Shown here: positions 54,867 to 64,000 of the stretch, piece by piece
Position numbering within the stretch: position 1 is the first letter of the stretch
Layout of the letters: each line of letters begins with the position of its first letter
NCBI GenBank assembly: GCA_037074505.1
Contig: CM073479.1
Location: forward strand, 9,796,001-9,860,000
Origin: Albizia julibrissin
Taxonomy: Eukaryota; Streptophyta; Magnoliopsida; Fabales; Fabaceae
Direction: 5' to 3'
DNA: 64,000 nt
Position numbers and translations under genes: made by a program
The notes under the pieces: model-generated
Told to the model about the DNA's origin: nothing
The model's database searches: none
Seen by the model: only the letters and a program-made list of their open reading frames with translations

Positions 54867-55438
54867 AGACTCTGTGAGGCTGTTGTTTCTATCCCTTGGT
54901 ATGCTGATATATTTTTAGGGTGTACACCTGGAAAGCCCACCACCTTATTTCCTCTTTTTGTACAAGAATTCACCCCCTTATTTACTCTACGAATAATCTC
55001 TTATCAAATCAACATTCGCCATCCCTTCTCATATCAATACTCAAGAGATATAATTACAATAGGTTATCACATGTCATTATCAATGCACAAGTTGTCAACA
55101 CAAATTTTCCAATCACATAAATCAATATCAATTTATATATATCATGTTACTAACCATTTCTCAAAGAAAATAAGTCGCACAAGACAATTTTGTTAACAAT
55201 ATAGTTTCATAGTCTGTGTCAGAAGAGGAAAGTAGTTACCTCTCGCTAAAGTAAAGTATTACCACAATACTCCTACTTCAAGAGCTCAATCACGAGCCAT
55301 AATCAATTTACTACACATTAATAACTCTTTCGATTATTGGAACAATTAACTTAGTTAACTCAATTCTATAAATTTAAAGTTTTGAATTAATTACTCAAAA
55401 ATTACAATTTCACACTAAAATCCCAATTATTTATTATT

Positions 55439-55714
55439 AGGGATAATGACTTAAAAATACCTTGGAGGTAAATTAATTGTCAAATGCTACCACGCATGCA
55501 AACAATCTTCCGTCGTGTGCAACAGATCTTCCGTTATGTGCAACTAATTTTTCGTGTGTGCATAAATCTTCCATACAAATGTGCAAACATCTTCCGTTGT
55601 GTGCAAAATATATTCCGATTGTGTGCAAAATATCTTTCGTCGTGTGCAACAGATCTTCTATGGTAGCATTTGGCAATTAATTTGCTCCCAAAGTATTTTT
55701 AAGCAATTCTCCCT
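55439..55714. mobile_element. MITE with an internal 22-bp minisatellite
   Basis: Inverted ends of about 50 bp (GACTTAAAAATACC, TTAATTGTCAAATGCTACCA on the left; their complements on the right) enclose 7-8 degenerate copies of TGTGCAACAGATCTTCCGTCG at 55497-55660. AT-rich 9-mers outside (TTATTATTA, TTATTTATT) are similar but not identical. Overlapping frames on both strands are a product of the repeat. Confidence 0.75.
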
Positions 55715-56451
55715 TATTTATTTGAACATAAATTCAAATATTTTTCTTAACCCAAACAACTCAATGGAGTCATTGATTATCATCAATTTCATTCAATTGT
55801 ACAAAATCTCTAATTTAAAGTTTAGGGTTTTAAGTATAAAATTGTCAAATTATAAATCTTTACTTTATTCAACATTCTAAACTGATTAAAATTTTAAGAA
55901 TACCTCCAACAATTGAAATAAACCATTTAACCCAAATTTAATTGGTAAGAATATCATATATGACATGAATCTTAAACTTTTTAAATAGGAAAATAATTTT
56001 AAATCTTCACAACAACTAAATGACAAAACTAAATTGATTAAAATTAACTATTAATGATCATCTACATTCTTATAGTCATATAGTAACAAAACTCAAAACT
56101 TGACTATAAATCTAACTCCAAAACATTATCTAATCAGAAGAAAAATACTATCATAAGAAAGAGAAAATTATTTAGAACAATTTTAATGAAGGGAGTTTTG
56201 TAATTAGAAGTTATTTTACCTATAAAAATGATCTGAGAAGGATATATTTAGATTGGAAAAATGGTTGAAGAGACTACTAGAGAAGAAACACCGCCTCTCT
56301 ATCTCTCTCTCTTAAAATGAAATGACCCGTAAGGATATTTAACAAATGATCTAGGAGAAAAATTAAAATTACACAACCCATGTTTTTCAATTTCCAAGCA
56401 TTTTCTAATTTTATTTTTTTCTTTTAAACTTTAATTATTTTTATCCATTCT

Positions 56452-56455
<4 letters not shown>

Positions 56456-56505
<50 letters not shown>
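56456..56505. repeat. TA microsatellite
   Basis: About 25 TA units, just outside the left end of the CACTA element. Confidence 0.97.
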
Positions 56506-56507
<2 letters not shown>

Positions 56508-57384
56508 TTTTATTATTCACTAGTACAAAATATAAATTTTACACCTATTTTTTTTACACTTGTCAAAACAGAACACGTGTAGAAAATGTGACCGGTGGCA
56601 TTTTCATAAATATATGAAGATGTAGGAATTTTCTACATGTGTTGAAAAGACAACACGTGTAGAAAGTAAATTTAAAATGTTTTTTCTTTAATAAATTATC
56701 ATTTTTTATATGTATTTTTAGAATCAAATGTGATCAATGCATTTAATTTTATTTTAAAATTTTCTTAAAAATAAATGATTACTTTCTACACGGGTTGGTA
56801 GCCCAACCCGTATAGAAAGTAATTTTTCTACACCGATTGAGCTCTCAACCGGTGTAGAAAGTATCTTAATTTTATTTTAAAAATTTTCTAATTTTTTTTA
56901 AAATAAAAGATTACTTTCTACATGGGTTGGGAGCCCAACACGTGTAGAAAGTAATCTTTTTACACCGGTTGAGCTTCCAATCAGTGTAGAAAATATCTTA
57001 ATTTTATTTCAAATTTTTTATGTTTTTAAAATAAATAATTACTTTCTACACGGGTTGGGAGCCCAACACGTGTAGAAAGTAATCTTTTTACACCGGTTGG
57101 GCTCCCAACAGGTGTAAAAAGCATTTTAATTTTATTTTAATTTTTTTAAATAAATAATTACTTTCTACACTGGTTGAAAATCCAACCTATGTAGAAAGTA
57201 ATCTTTCTATATCGGTTGGGAGCCCAACCGGTGTAAAAAGTCATTAATCACATATGATTTCCTCGATTCCCTGCCTTACCCTCTTCCTTCCTTTGGCTTT
57301 CTCTTCCTTGATTCTCTGCTTAACCCTCCTCCTTCCCTTGGCTTTCTCTTCCCAAATCTCTGGCCTCATCCTCCACGTTTGCTC

Positions 57385-57508
57385 CTCCAACCGATTTCAA
57401 GCCTCTTGAGCCTCAACGCTTTACCGTGAGACCTGACAAGACTACTGAAGTGTTTAGAGCTGCATTTCCCTTGTTCCTTCACTTTGGTACTGGAACTTTC
57501 GCTTCTGG
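57385..57508 (+). pseudogene. Exon-like fragment, unidentified
   Basis: One frame reads FKPLEPQRFTVRPDKTTEVF then RAAFPLFLHFGTGTFASG and ends at a GTAAGA donor-like site. The even codon usage and sharp end suggest a captured exon. It faintly resembles the N-terminal part of plastid ABC1-type kinases, but I cannot confirm that. The preceding 57250-57380 is a pyrimidine-rich duplicated block (CCTTCC...TTGGCTTTCTCTTCC twice) that looks like a 5' UTR. Confidence 0.4.
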
Positions 57509-57592
57509 GTAAGATAATATGTTCTGCTCCCAATTTCATCCCCCACTTAAAACGACCCCGAATCCATTCTCAAGCTCTCTCTTCGTGTTTCC

Positions 57593-57844
57593 CACAACGA
57601 AAACTCTAAGCTATCGTCCTCCCTCAAAACCTTGGCTTCGACCTCCCATTCGCCCGCTCTCCCCAACTGTAAGGATCAGATCGATGATACATTGGGTCAA
57701 CTCAACTACTCGCTATCGGTGATGGATGTGACTCCCGACGACAAGGTGTTGACTGATGCGAAGATCAACGACATACAGACGTGGATCAGCGCGATGGTAA
57801 CGGACCAGGAAACGTGTTCGAATAGATTGGAGGAGACAAAGTAA
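57593..57844 (+). pseudogene. Captured pectinesterase-inhibitor (PMEI) domain fragment
   Basis: The frame reads NCKDQIDDTLGQLNYSLSVM, then NDIQTWISAMVTDQETCSNR and LEETK before TAA. The pair of cysteine-containing helices with D(V/I)QTWLSAALT(N/D)QDTC is the signature of the PMEI domain, found alone in inhibitors or as the pro-region of pectin methylesterases. About 84 codons are open, without a start ATG; the N-terminal helices and any esterase domain are absent. It sits in the same orientation as the leucine-rich-repeat piece downstream. Confidence 0.7.
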
Positions 57845-58322
57845 TCGGCACTGGGGGAGACAAAGGGTAAGATGTAGAGGTCGAGGGAGTACACAACCGT
57901 GAATCTTAATCAATGTGACCATATTTCTGACCATGGTCTAGAGTATATCAATGGTAGTCTTTCCTTTTCTGATTTTCTTTAGGCATTTTTTATGGATTTA
58001 CAATTTATTTGTCAGCCATCCTTTATGAATATCCATTATTTGTTACCCAAGCATTGGTCCCTTGACATCTTTCATATATGGTTTATCATATGAAAAGTAC
58101 AAAAGATCTCTTATAGATAACATAGCACTGTATCTACTCGTTATTGCTGCCAGTTTATGAAAGTATCTCTTACTCTTTTTAAATAGCTGTGGCACAATGT
58201 TCTTCAAATTTTTGTGTTTCCGTATAGTGCTAATATTTGTGTGTAGTTGTTTATGGCCAAATACTTTGTCCATTGATTGCTGATTTCCTGAGGATTTACT
58301 TGATTGTAATTGAATCTTATAG

Positions 58323-58663
58323 GTCTGTCAAACTTGACAAGTTTGAGTTTTAGAAGAAACAATGCCATTTATGCAGAAGGAATAAGTTCATTTTCTGCTC
58401 TTGTTAACTTGGTTAAGTTGGATTTGGAGAGATGTCCCGGGATTCATAGGGGCCTTGTTCATCTTCAAGGTTGGTTCTAATGTCATGTGCAAAAGCAAGT
58501 ATATCTACTGTTCTAGGTCTAGTGTACTTCATTAATCCTGTTTATTGTACCACGTTGGAGAAATTTATTAATATGCTGCATATTTCAGGTTTAACCAAGC
58601 TTGAATCTCTAAATATGAAGTGGTGTAATTGCATAATGGATGCTGACATGAAGCCTTTATCAG
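58323..58663 (+). pseudogene. Captured leucine-rich-repeat gene, two exons
   Basis: Exon A (58323-58469, 147 bases) encodes LSNLTSLSFRRNNAIYAEGI, FSALVNLVKLDLERCPGIHR and GLVHLQ. Exon B (58589-58663, 75 bases) encodes LTKLESLNMKWCNCIMDADM and KPLSG. The LxxLxLxxC repeats match a plant cysteine-type LRR (AMN1 or F-box/LRR-like) protein. All splice sites are in place: an AG before exon A, a GT after it, TTTCAG before exon B and GT after it. Each junction splits a Gly codon in phase 1. Both exons are free of stops. Neighbouring exons are missing. DNA-level capture of a genomic piece, introns included, fits best. Confidence 0.75.
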
Positions 58664-58901
58664 GTCAATCACATCTTGCTTCCCTCTTATTAAAATTTTG
58701 ACTTGGCATAAACATTCTTGCTATGTGTATTGATGTATTGCTTTAGAATTTTTTTCCTTCGCTAGAGGCTAGAGCTTTAAGAGAACAAAGGCAATTGATA
58801 AACATACTGTGTTTGACATGCATTTGGTTATGATAATATGCTCTTATTTTTAAAGTAAACGGAACTGAATTATCTAATGCTGCAGTAATGATTTTCTTCT
58901 T

Positions 58902-58984
58902 GTTTTCAGAAAACAAAAAGCTTTCTTTTTGTTTTCAAAAACCAAAAAGCTTTCTTTTTGTTTTCAAAAACCAAAAAGATTTCT
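58902..58984. repeat. Three 29-bp tandem repeats
   Basis: The unit GTTTTCAAAAACCAAAAAGC, then TTTCTTTTT, repeats at 58902, 58931 and 58960 inside the CACTA element. Confidence 0.9.
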
Positions 58985-60302
58985 TCAATTAATTACTTTA
59001 ATTTACACAAGACTGACTTAAACCTATGCATAGGATTCAATTTGATCCCATTAGGAAAGTCAACAGAATACTATATTAACAAGATTAGTTGTCACCTCCG
59101 TCAAATCCTCTATTTATTTATTTATTTATTCGTAGTGACTAATGTCCAACTATAGAATATTACTTTAATTTACACGAGAGTGACTTAAACCTACAGTTCC
59201 CTTTTAGTTTTTTTTTCATACACCACCATCTACTGAAAAGCCAATTACATTTTTTTATCAATGTAATTCGATGTGTGTGTGTTTGAATGCAGTTAATTTA
59301 ATTCGATATCTGCATCGCTTATCATCTATTTCAGGTGTGTGCCCTTTTTCTTGATCCCAATCTGAAACTGTTGAAGTTGGGTTTAGTTTTGGCACCTACA
59401 ATTCAAGCATATGAAGTTGCTTCATCTCAAGCCTTATTTGGACTTCACTTTGATTGTATAAATTTCATTGTAAAAATGAGACCGAGTTTGTTTATCTGCA
59501 TTGATATAACTTTGTTAATATTTTGAATTTGAATTTACAATAAATTTGATATTTCATATTAGTTTTGTTGTAATTATTTTTATTTGTCAGGTGTTTGGTT
59601 GTTTATTATCATGTAAATGGGTCTGTAGTATAATAAACAAACACATTTTTTTTTTCAAAAAATGAGTTTCTACACTTGACACATAAGGAGAAGTGTAGAA
59701 AGTGAGACTTTCTACACGTGTTGTGAGACAACAGGTGTTTCTACACCTGACATGAAAAGTTAGGTGTAGAAAGTGGGACTTTCTACACGTGACGTCTCAC
59801 GTCAGGTGTATAAAGTCCCACTTTCCCTACTTTCTACACCTGACGTGAGAAGTCAGGTGTAGAAAGTGGGACTTTCTACACGTGAAGTGAGCACCTGACG
59901 TGAGAAGTCAGGTGTAGAAAGTAGGGAAAGTGGGACTTTCTACACTTGACGTGAGACGTCACGTGTAGAAAGTCCAACTTTCTACACCTGACTTCTCACG
60001 TCAGGTGTAGAAAGTAGGACTTTCTACACGTGTTTTAGAACACGAGTGGAAAGTCTGGACTTTCTACACCTGTTGTTTCTACACCTGTTTTATGTCAAGT
60101 GTAAAAAATCCTTTCCGTCACATGTAAAAAGTCTTTTCTGTACTAGTGATTTTTTTTGAATTTCTATTTTTTATGCTTATAATCATATTTTAAATAAACC
60201 CCTTTTTATTTTAATAATTACAAGACAAATTCATTTGTCATTATTAATTCTTTCTTAATTGTAATTAAGTCCTAATATAAAAATTAGGATGTTACATCAT
60301 CA

Positions 60303-60756
60303 CCGTCTAGTTGTGGAATTCCACTTCTGAAACAAAAATATGAGATGAGGTGGGGTAAAAGCAAAGAGTGTTTATGGAGGTTCTTAGATGTTCAGATGGC
60401 TTCACATATGATATCTTCCAGTTTGACTGGTTTATTAGCCATGAGCAGATATACCAGGAGGGCAAGTTCTTTAGGAATTTGAGTAGTATGGCAAGCAGGA
60501 CAAATGTTGTGCTTAACTAGGTGCAACTGACAACGGGCTTCAGGATTCAAGTATTTTCACCATCAATAATCATTGCCTTTGATATTTCTTCATAACGAAA
60601 ATCCTTCTCATGATCCTTCAACAGCTGGTACATGTAGTTCTTTACTTCAACAGTAGGAAATTTATGGAACTCTAAAATTCGATCGATCGCGGTGAAATAT
60701 ATGAGGAAAAAGGTGGCATTTCCCTGAGATCTTTTCTTCAAGAGATTAGAGACCAT
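60303..60756 (-). pseudogene. Plant transposon protein fragment (Transposase_32-like)
   Basis: The minus-strand frame from 60756 reads MVSNLLKKRSQGNATFFLIY, FTAIDRILEFHKFPTVEVKN. After a frame change near 60548 it continues LNPEARCQLHLVKHNICPAC, HTTQIPKELALLVYLLMANK and PVKLEDIICEAI. The W/C-x-x-x-x-HNI-x-P-x-x-H pattern followed by a hydrophobic LLVYLLM helix is the core of the putative plant transposon protein domain seen in many Athila-related ORFs. One frameshift and one TGA disable it. Which element it came from is unclear. Confidence 0.55.
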
Positions 60757-62116
60757 GAAAAATTAGCCCAATTAATTCCCTTTATACTTCAAAGGTGGCA
60801 TTTCTTTTCTAGGATATCTTCTCCCCGCTATACTGTATGAGCCTAATAAATTTCCCCTTAATTAGTTTTAATGAAAAAATAGGTGTTGGTCTAAGATTCA
60901 CAAGTATGGGAAAACTTTCTCAAGTTACAACCAACATCTATTTTCAAAGAACTCATTCAATCTCTTACAACAAGTTAGTGAAAATAGTATTAAGACCCAA
61001 TTAATCTTATAATAACAATACTAGCTTAATAGGTATATCTCTTTCCTACTAACAAACCATCCATTCATACAAGAATTGTAAGACTAGTATGATTTTGTCC
61101 AAGTTTTTAAAACAATATAATCTCTCTGAAGCATCATGTTATTCAACAAAGGAATTCAAGTGGTGATTAAGCACTTAAAGGTATTAAGGAAATAATAAAA
61201 TCACAACATAATACTTTATTAGATGCTAGAAAAGAGAGAATAACAAAGTTTCAATCCATATACAAGTTCAAAGTAATTTTAGAAGAAAGATTTAGCCATT
61301 CATGCCCAAATATAAAGAAAATCCATACAAAACAATTGAATACATGATAAGCTAAGTAGAATTAGGAGAAAAGTGACAAAACCACGGTAGAACTCCCAAA
61401 ATTTCTCTTAGGATGATCATCCAAGTCTTCAAACTCTTCAAGAACACTCTCCCAAGGCGAGAACTTTCGTGCTCCAACTTCTCTAAATGCAGAATGAGCT
61501 CTTTCAACACATTTTCCTAGGTTTATGACATTCTGATGTGTTAATTTTCAAAACATACAACTGTATTTTTTTTGTGTTCACCTTGGCGACCATGTTAGTC
61601 ATAGAGGCAACTAACATAGTAGCTCTATTTATTTTTTTTTTTTTGCCTAGTCACCGAGGCATGTCTCACAGAAGCTTTGATTTTCCTCAATTGCCTCGGC
61701 AACCATGTTAGATGTTGAGGGAAAGCCATAGAAACTCTAACTACCTTTAGTTTCCTTGTTCACCTCGGCAACCATGTTAGTTGCCAAGACATCCTGCACA
61801 ATTGTTCTCTTTCCAATTTTGATGGTTCTTGTCATCTCCTTGACTTTGATGGCTCTTTTCTAGCTCAAGTACTGTCTCTACATCCTCCTACGAGAGAAAG
61901 ATAATTTATAAGTTCTTCATCTCTTTTGATGAGGCACAAATCATATGATTTATATGCAAGAATTTCTTTAACTTTGACTTGATACTTTGAATTGCATATT
62001 TTCTTCTATAAACTCTTTCTATGCACTATTTGGATCCAAAAATGGTTAAAAAGATAAGAAAATGTGTTCGAATATTATCAATTTCTAAGAGTTAACATAT
62101 AGATCTTGATATATTT
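60757..62116. other. Gene-free stretch with a short degenerate repeat
   Basis: No supported gene. CTCGGCAACCATGTTAG-type phrases occur at 61583 (CTTGGCGACCATGTTAG), 61705 and 61766, about 60-120 bases apart, with partial copies between them. Confidence 0.5.
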
Positions 62117-62400
62117 GTCATGACAAATTATAATTTTCGTTGAATTACATGAAGCTTCTTTTTTTCCATGGATTACCGAATTCAAGCATTAAAGAAAACA
62201 CTAAGATTACTTTATAAGGTCAATTAGAAATACATGTATCTGGCCAAAAAAATTAGAAATGCATATGTAGTTTCATAAAACCTTTTATCATTTTGATGAA
62301 ACTTTCATAAACCCTCTAAAACTTTTGTTGCCTTATGTCTCAAAACCTTCAAACAAGTATGATAAGACTTTCATGAAATTTGGACGCATTTTTGACACGT
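62117..62400 (+). repeat. Direct repeat, copy 1
   Basis: Shares with 63583-63900, in the same order: AATTATAATTTTC, CCATGGATTACCGAATTCA, TAAGGTCAATTAGAAATACA, TGTCTCAAAACCTTCAAACA and TTTGGACGCATTTTT. Confidence 0.88.
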
Positions 62401-62575
62401 CTAAGATCAACATGACTATGTGATCAAGTAAACTTCACTAAGCCAATTTCACAAAATGCCACAATTTTATAAGGCTTTGAAGAAAGCTTGAGTAAATTAT
62501 GATCAAAATTTGAAGAAATTTAGACTCATTTTCACAAAAATGTTCAGTTGCATGCACATGTCTAAGATCTTTATA

Positions 62576-62835
62576 CTCCTTTGATTCTTAATAAAAGACA
62601 TATTTACCAAATTTGATTAAATTAAAGAAGTTAGTTATGTTAGTTAATGTGACATATTTTCTAAAGCACCCTAATAATCTTCCTTAATTCCCTCCTCCCC
62701 TCTCCTCCTAGATTATTGTTGATGGAGCATTAATAAGGGTAAATTAGGAAAATATTGACAAATACGAAAACTATATCTTATATTTAGGACCAAGATCAAC
62801 TTCCCAAACATGTCTTATATTAAGGAGTGAAGGGA
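62576..62835. mobile_element. Stowaway-type MITE, 260 bp
   Basis: Left end CTCCTTTGATTCTTAATA and right end, complemented CTCCCTTCACTCCTTAATA, are imperfect inverted repeats. TA flanks it at 62574-62575 and 62836-62837. The interior phrases GCATTAATAAGGGTAAATTA and AAGATCAACTTCCC match the reverse complement of the MITE at 35978, so the two are the same family. Confidence 0.87.
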
Positions 62836-62837
62836 GT

Positions 62838-63582
62838 AAGTTAAACCATCACATTCCACAATTGAAGCAGGCAAAGAGAAAAATAATTAAGATTAGGAAT
62901 AATAAACTCAAATCCCATTTTGGTTCTTCAAAGTTAAGCAAATCTTCAAACTGATCCGTTGCATTTCAACACTCATTTTAATTCAATCCTACTGACACTT
63001 TATTTAACTAGCACTTCTTCAAATGAATTTTAAAACATGACGTGTTTTTTATAATTGGATAAACTTTAAAATGTCAAGCCTGTTAAGTATTTAGTACTAT
63101 ATGTGGTGACACTCTCAGTTTTTTGAAAAATTAAAATTGTCATGATATTCTCTTGAATGTAAAAATTATGAATATTTCCATAAAATTTAGTTAAAAAGAG
63201 AAATTTCATGAGAAATTATCTAAAATTTGAATCAAAAGTAAAGAAGTAGCTACAAGTATTAGTGAATGAATGATTTATAGCATATGATATATGTATGTAC
63301 GTGTGTGTATTAAGAAAAAAGGGCTTGTCAACTGTCAAAATAAGTGAAATACACAATTTCTTTTCATGTTCTTTTGGTAAACACCCTTTTAATTTCATAA
63401 CATGTTTAGTAATATACATACAAGAACTTTTGGTTGAAACTAAAATGTTATTTTCACTCATTCATAGATTAATAAGCACAATGGAGTAGACTTCAAAATG
63501 GAAAGGAACTAGAAAAAAGTTTGAATGCAAAATAGTGTTCTTTATTACGTGGAAAAAATATAAGAAGAAAGTATTAGTGTTG
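62838..63582. other. Gene-free stretch
   Basis: AT-rich; overlapping open frames on both strands at 63216-63489 have no recognisable domain. Confidence 0.4.
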
Positions 63583-63900
63583 AATAATGATGCCACGAAA
63601 AATTATAATTTTCCTTGAATTTGAAGCTTCTAAAATATTTTTTTCCCATGGATTACCGAATTCATGTATTAAGGTAAACAGTGTGGTTACATTATAAGGT
63701 CAATTAGAAATACATGTATATGGCCAAAACAAAAACAAGAAAAAGAAATGCATGTACTGTTTCATAAAACATTTGACCATTTTGAGGAAAATTTCATAAA
63801 CCCACTAAAACTTCTGTTGTGTTATGTCTCAAAACCTTCAAACAAGTTTGATAAGACCTTGTTGAAATTTAATTTGGACGCATTTTTCGAAAAAGTTTCA
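63583..63900 (+). repeat. Direct repeat, copy 2
   Basis: Second copy of the 62117-62400 segment, with small insertions (for example A-rich bases at 63727-63745). Divergence is moderate, roughly one change in eight by eye. Confidence 0.88.
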
Positions 63901-64000
63901 TTTGCATACACTTATTATTAATTTGTTTCCCATCTTCACAGAAGTTTACATTTGCATAGACACGTCTTAGGTGTCAAACCCCTTAATACTTTGATATTTG

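Larger units (their letters stand above)
49430..54920 (+). mobile_element. Athila-like gypsy element IV, 3' truncated
   Basis: It has a 1.7-kb 5' LTR, an Asp-tRNA-type primer site, gag, RT and RNase H in one orientation. Protease is not recognised and integrase, polypurine tract and 3' LTR are absent. The sequence stops in the IPWYADI block that follows RNase H, where the minus-strand LTR at 54921 begins. Confidence 0.87.
56518..60148. mobile_element. Gene-capturing non-autonomous CACTA element, 3.6 kb
   Basis: The ends CACTAGTACA and TGTACTAGTG are inverted and the 3-bp duplication ATT flanks both sides (56515-56517, 60149-60151). Subterminal arrays of TTTCTACACGGGTTGGGAGCC-like hairpins occupy 56560-57240 and 59670-60130, with the shared core TTTCTACAC. 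No transposase is present. The interior (57250-59600) is richer in GC and pyrimidines and holds host-gene pieces, making this a Pack-CACTA type element. Confidence 0.92.
54921..60296 (-). mobile_element. Gypsy LTR, minus strand, interrupted by a MITE and a CACTA element
   Basis: The left edge TGTACACCTGGAAAG is the complement of an LTR 3' end (compare GTAAGGTGTTACA at 12666) and the right edge is the complement of TGTAACATCCTAATTTTT. Removing the CACTA insertion leaves about 1.74 kb. No primer site or purine tract adjoins either end, so it is a solo LTR or an isolated LTR. The 5-mers outside (TAGGG, TCATC) do not match. Confidence 0.7.

Noticed and set aside
55473..55880. Open frames of 60-99 codons on both strands with repeated residues
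   Set aside because: All are generated by the 22-bp minisatellite, which lacks stops in several frames. The repeats are adjacent, not spacer-separated, so it is not a CRISPR array either.
54916..60301. A clean target duplication around the minus-strand LTR
   Set aside because: The flanking 5-mers TAGGG and TCATC do not match, so a simple insertion into the Athila-like element is not claimed.
1..64000. A plant endogenous pararetrovirus
   Set aside because: No coat or movement-protein motif accompanies any reverse transcriptase, and all RT regions have LTR-retrotransposon context.

Overview
The window is eukaryotic, nuclear and plant. It is AT-rich and carries the classic plant repeat families: Ty3/gypsy elements with a tRNA-iMet-type primer site and chromodomain, Athila/Tat-like gypsy elements, Ty1/copia, CACTA (En/Spm), Mutator-type foldback elements and Stowaway MITEs. 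A flowering plant is the safe reading; I cannot name the species. Almost every coding stretch is a broken transposon protein. There is no bacterial-style operon, rRNA or CRISPR array.

Layout. 1-2280: LTR of a minus-strand gypsy element that runs off the left edge. 3166-8291: DNA transposons (Mutator-type foldback with exact 9-bp target duplication, LINE-type RNase H scrap, small MITE, non-autonomous CACTA with TAA duplication, two more inverted-repeat elements). 9080-12578: degenerate Ty1/copia element. 12579-20612: Tekay/Del-like chromovirus with gag, protease, RT, RNase H, integrase, chromodomain and a 2.9-kb 3' LTR; its 5' LTR is cut to 88 bp. 21065-26997: minus-strand Athila/Tat-like element with an internal deletion and a captured LOG-family (cytokinin-activating enzyme) fragment. 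26998-35237: plus-strand Tekay-like deletion derivative, split by a solo LTR with perfect CTCTG target duplication. 35238-38483: palindrome-rich repeats, Stowaway MITE, 0.23-kb tandem repeats, and a small minus-strand two-exon gene with one in-frame stop, the best candidate for a non-transposon gene. 39503-40345: copia LTR and leader.

41000-49347: autonomous-type CACTA element, minus strand, with TNP2 transposase and Transposase_24-type protein, both decayed, and arrays of a GTAGCGGTT motif. 49430-54920: Athila-like element (5' LTR, Asp-tRNA-type primer site, gag, RT, RNase H), truncated. 54921-60296: minus-strand gypsy LTR interrupted by a minisatellite-bearing MITE and by a 3.6-kb CACTA element (56518-60148, ATT target duplication) holding host-gene pieces: a pectinesterase-inhibitor-type domain, two leucine-rich-repeat exons with intact splice sites, and a possible third exon. 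60303-64000: a plant transposon-protein fragment, a 0.3-kb direct repeat and a second Stowaway copy.

The genes do not form a pathway; they are layers of insertion. Two routes of host-gene capture can be compared here: an apparently intronless LOG fragment inside an LTR retroelement and intron-containing fragments inside a CACTA element. Family assignments come from motif recognition only. No alignment or database search was run, and boundaries given without a target duplication are approximate.
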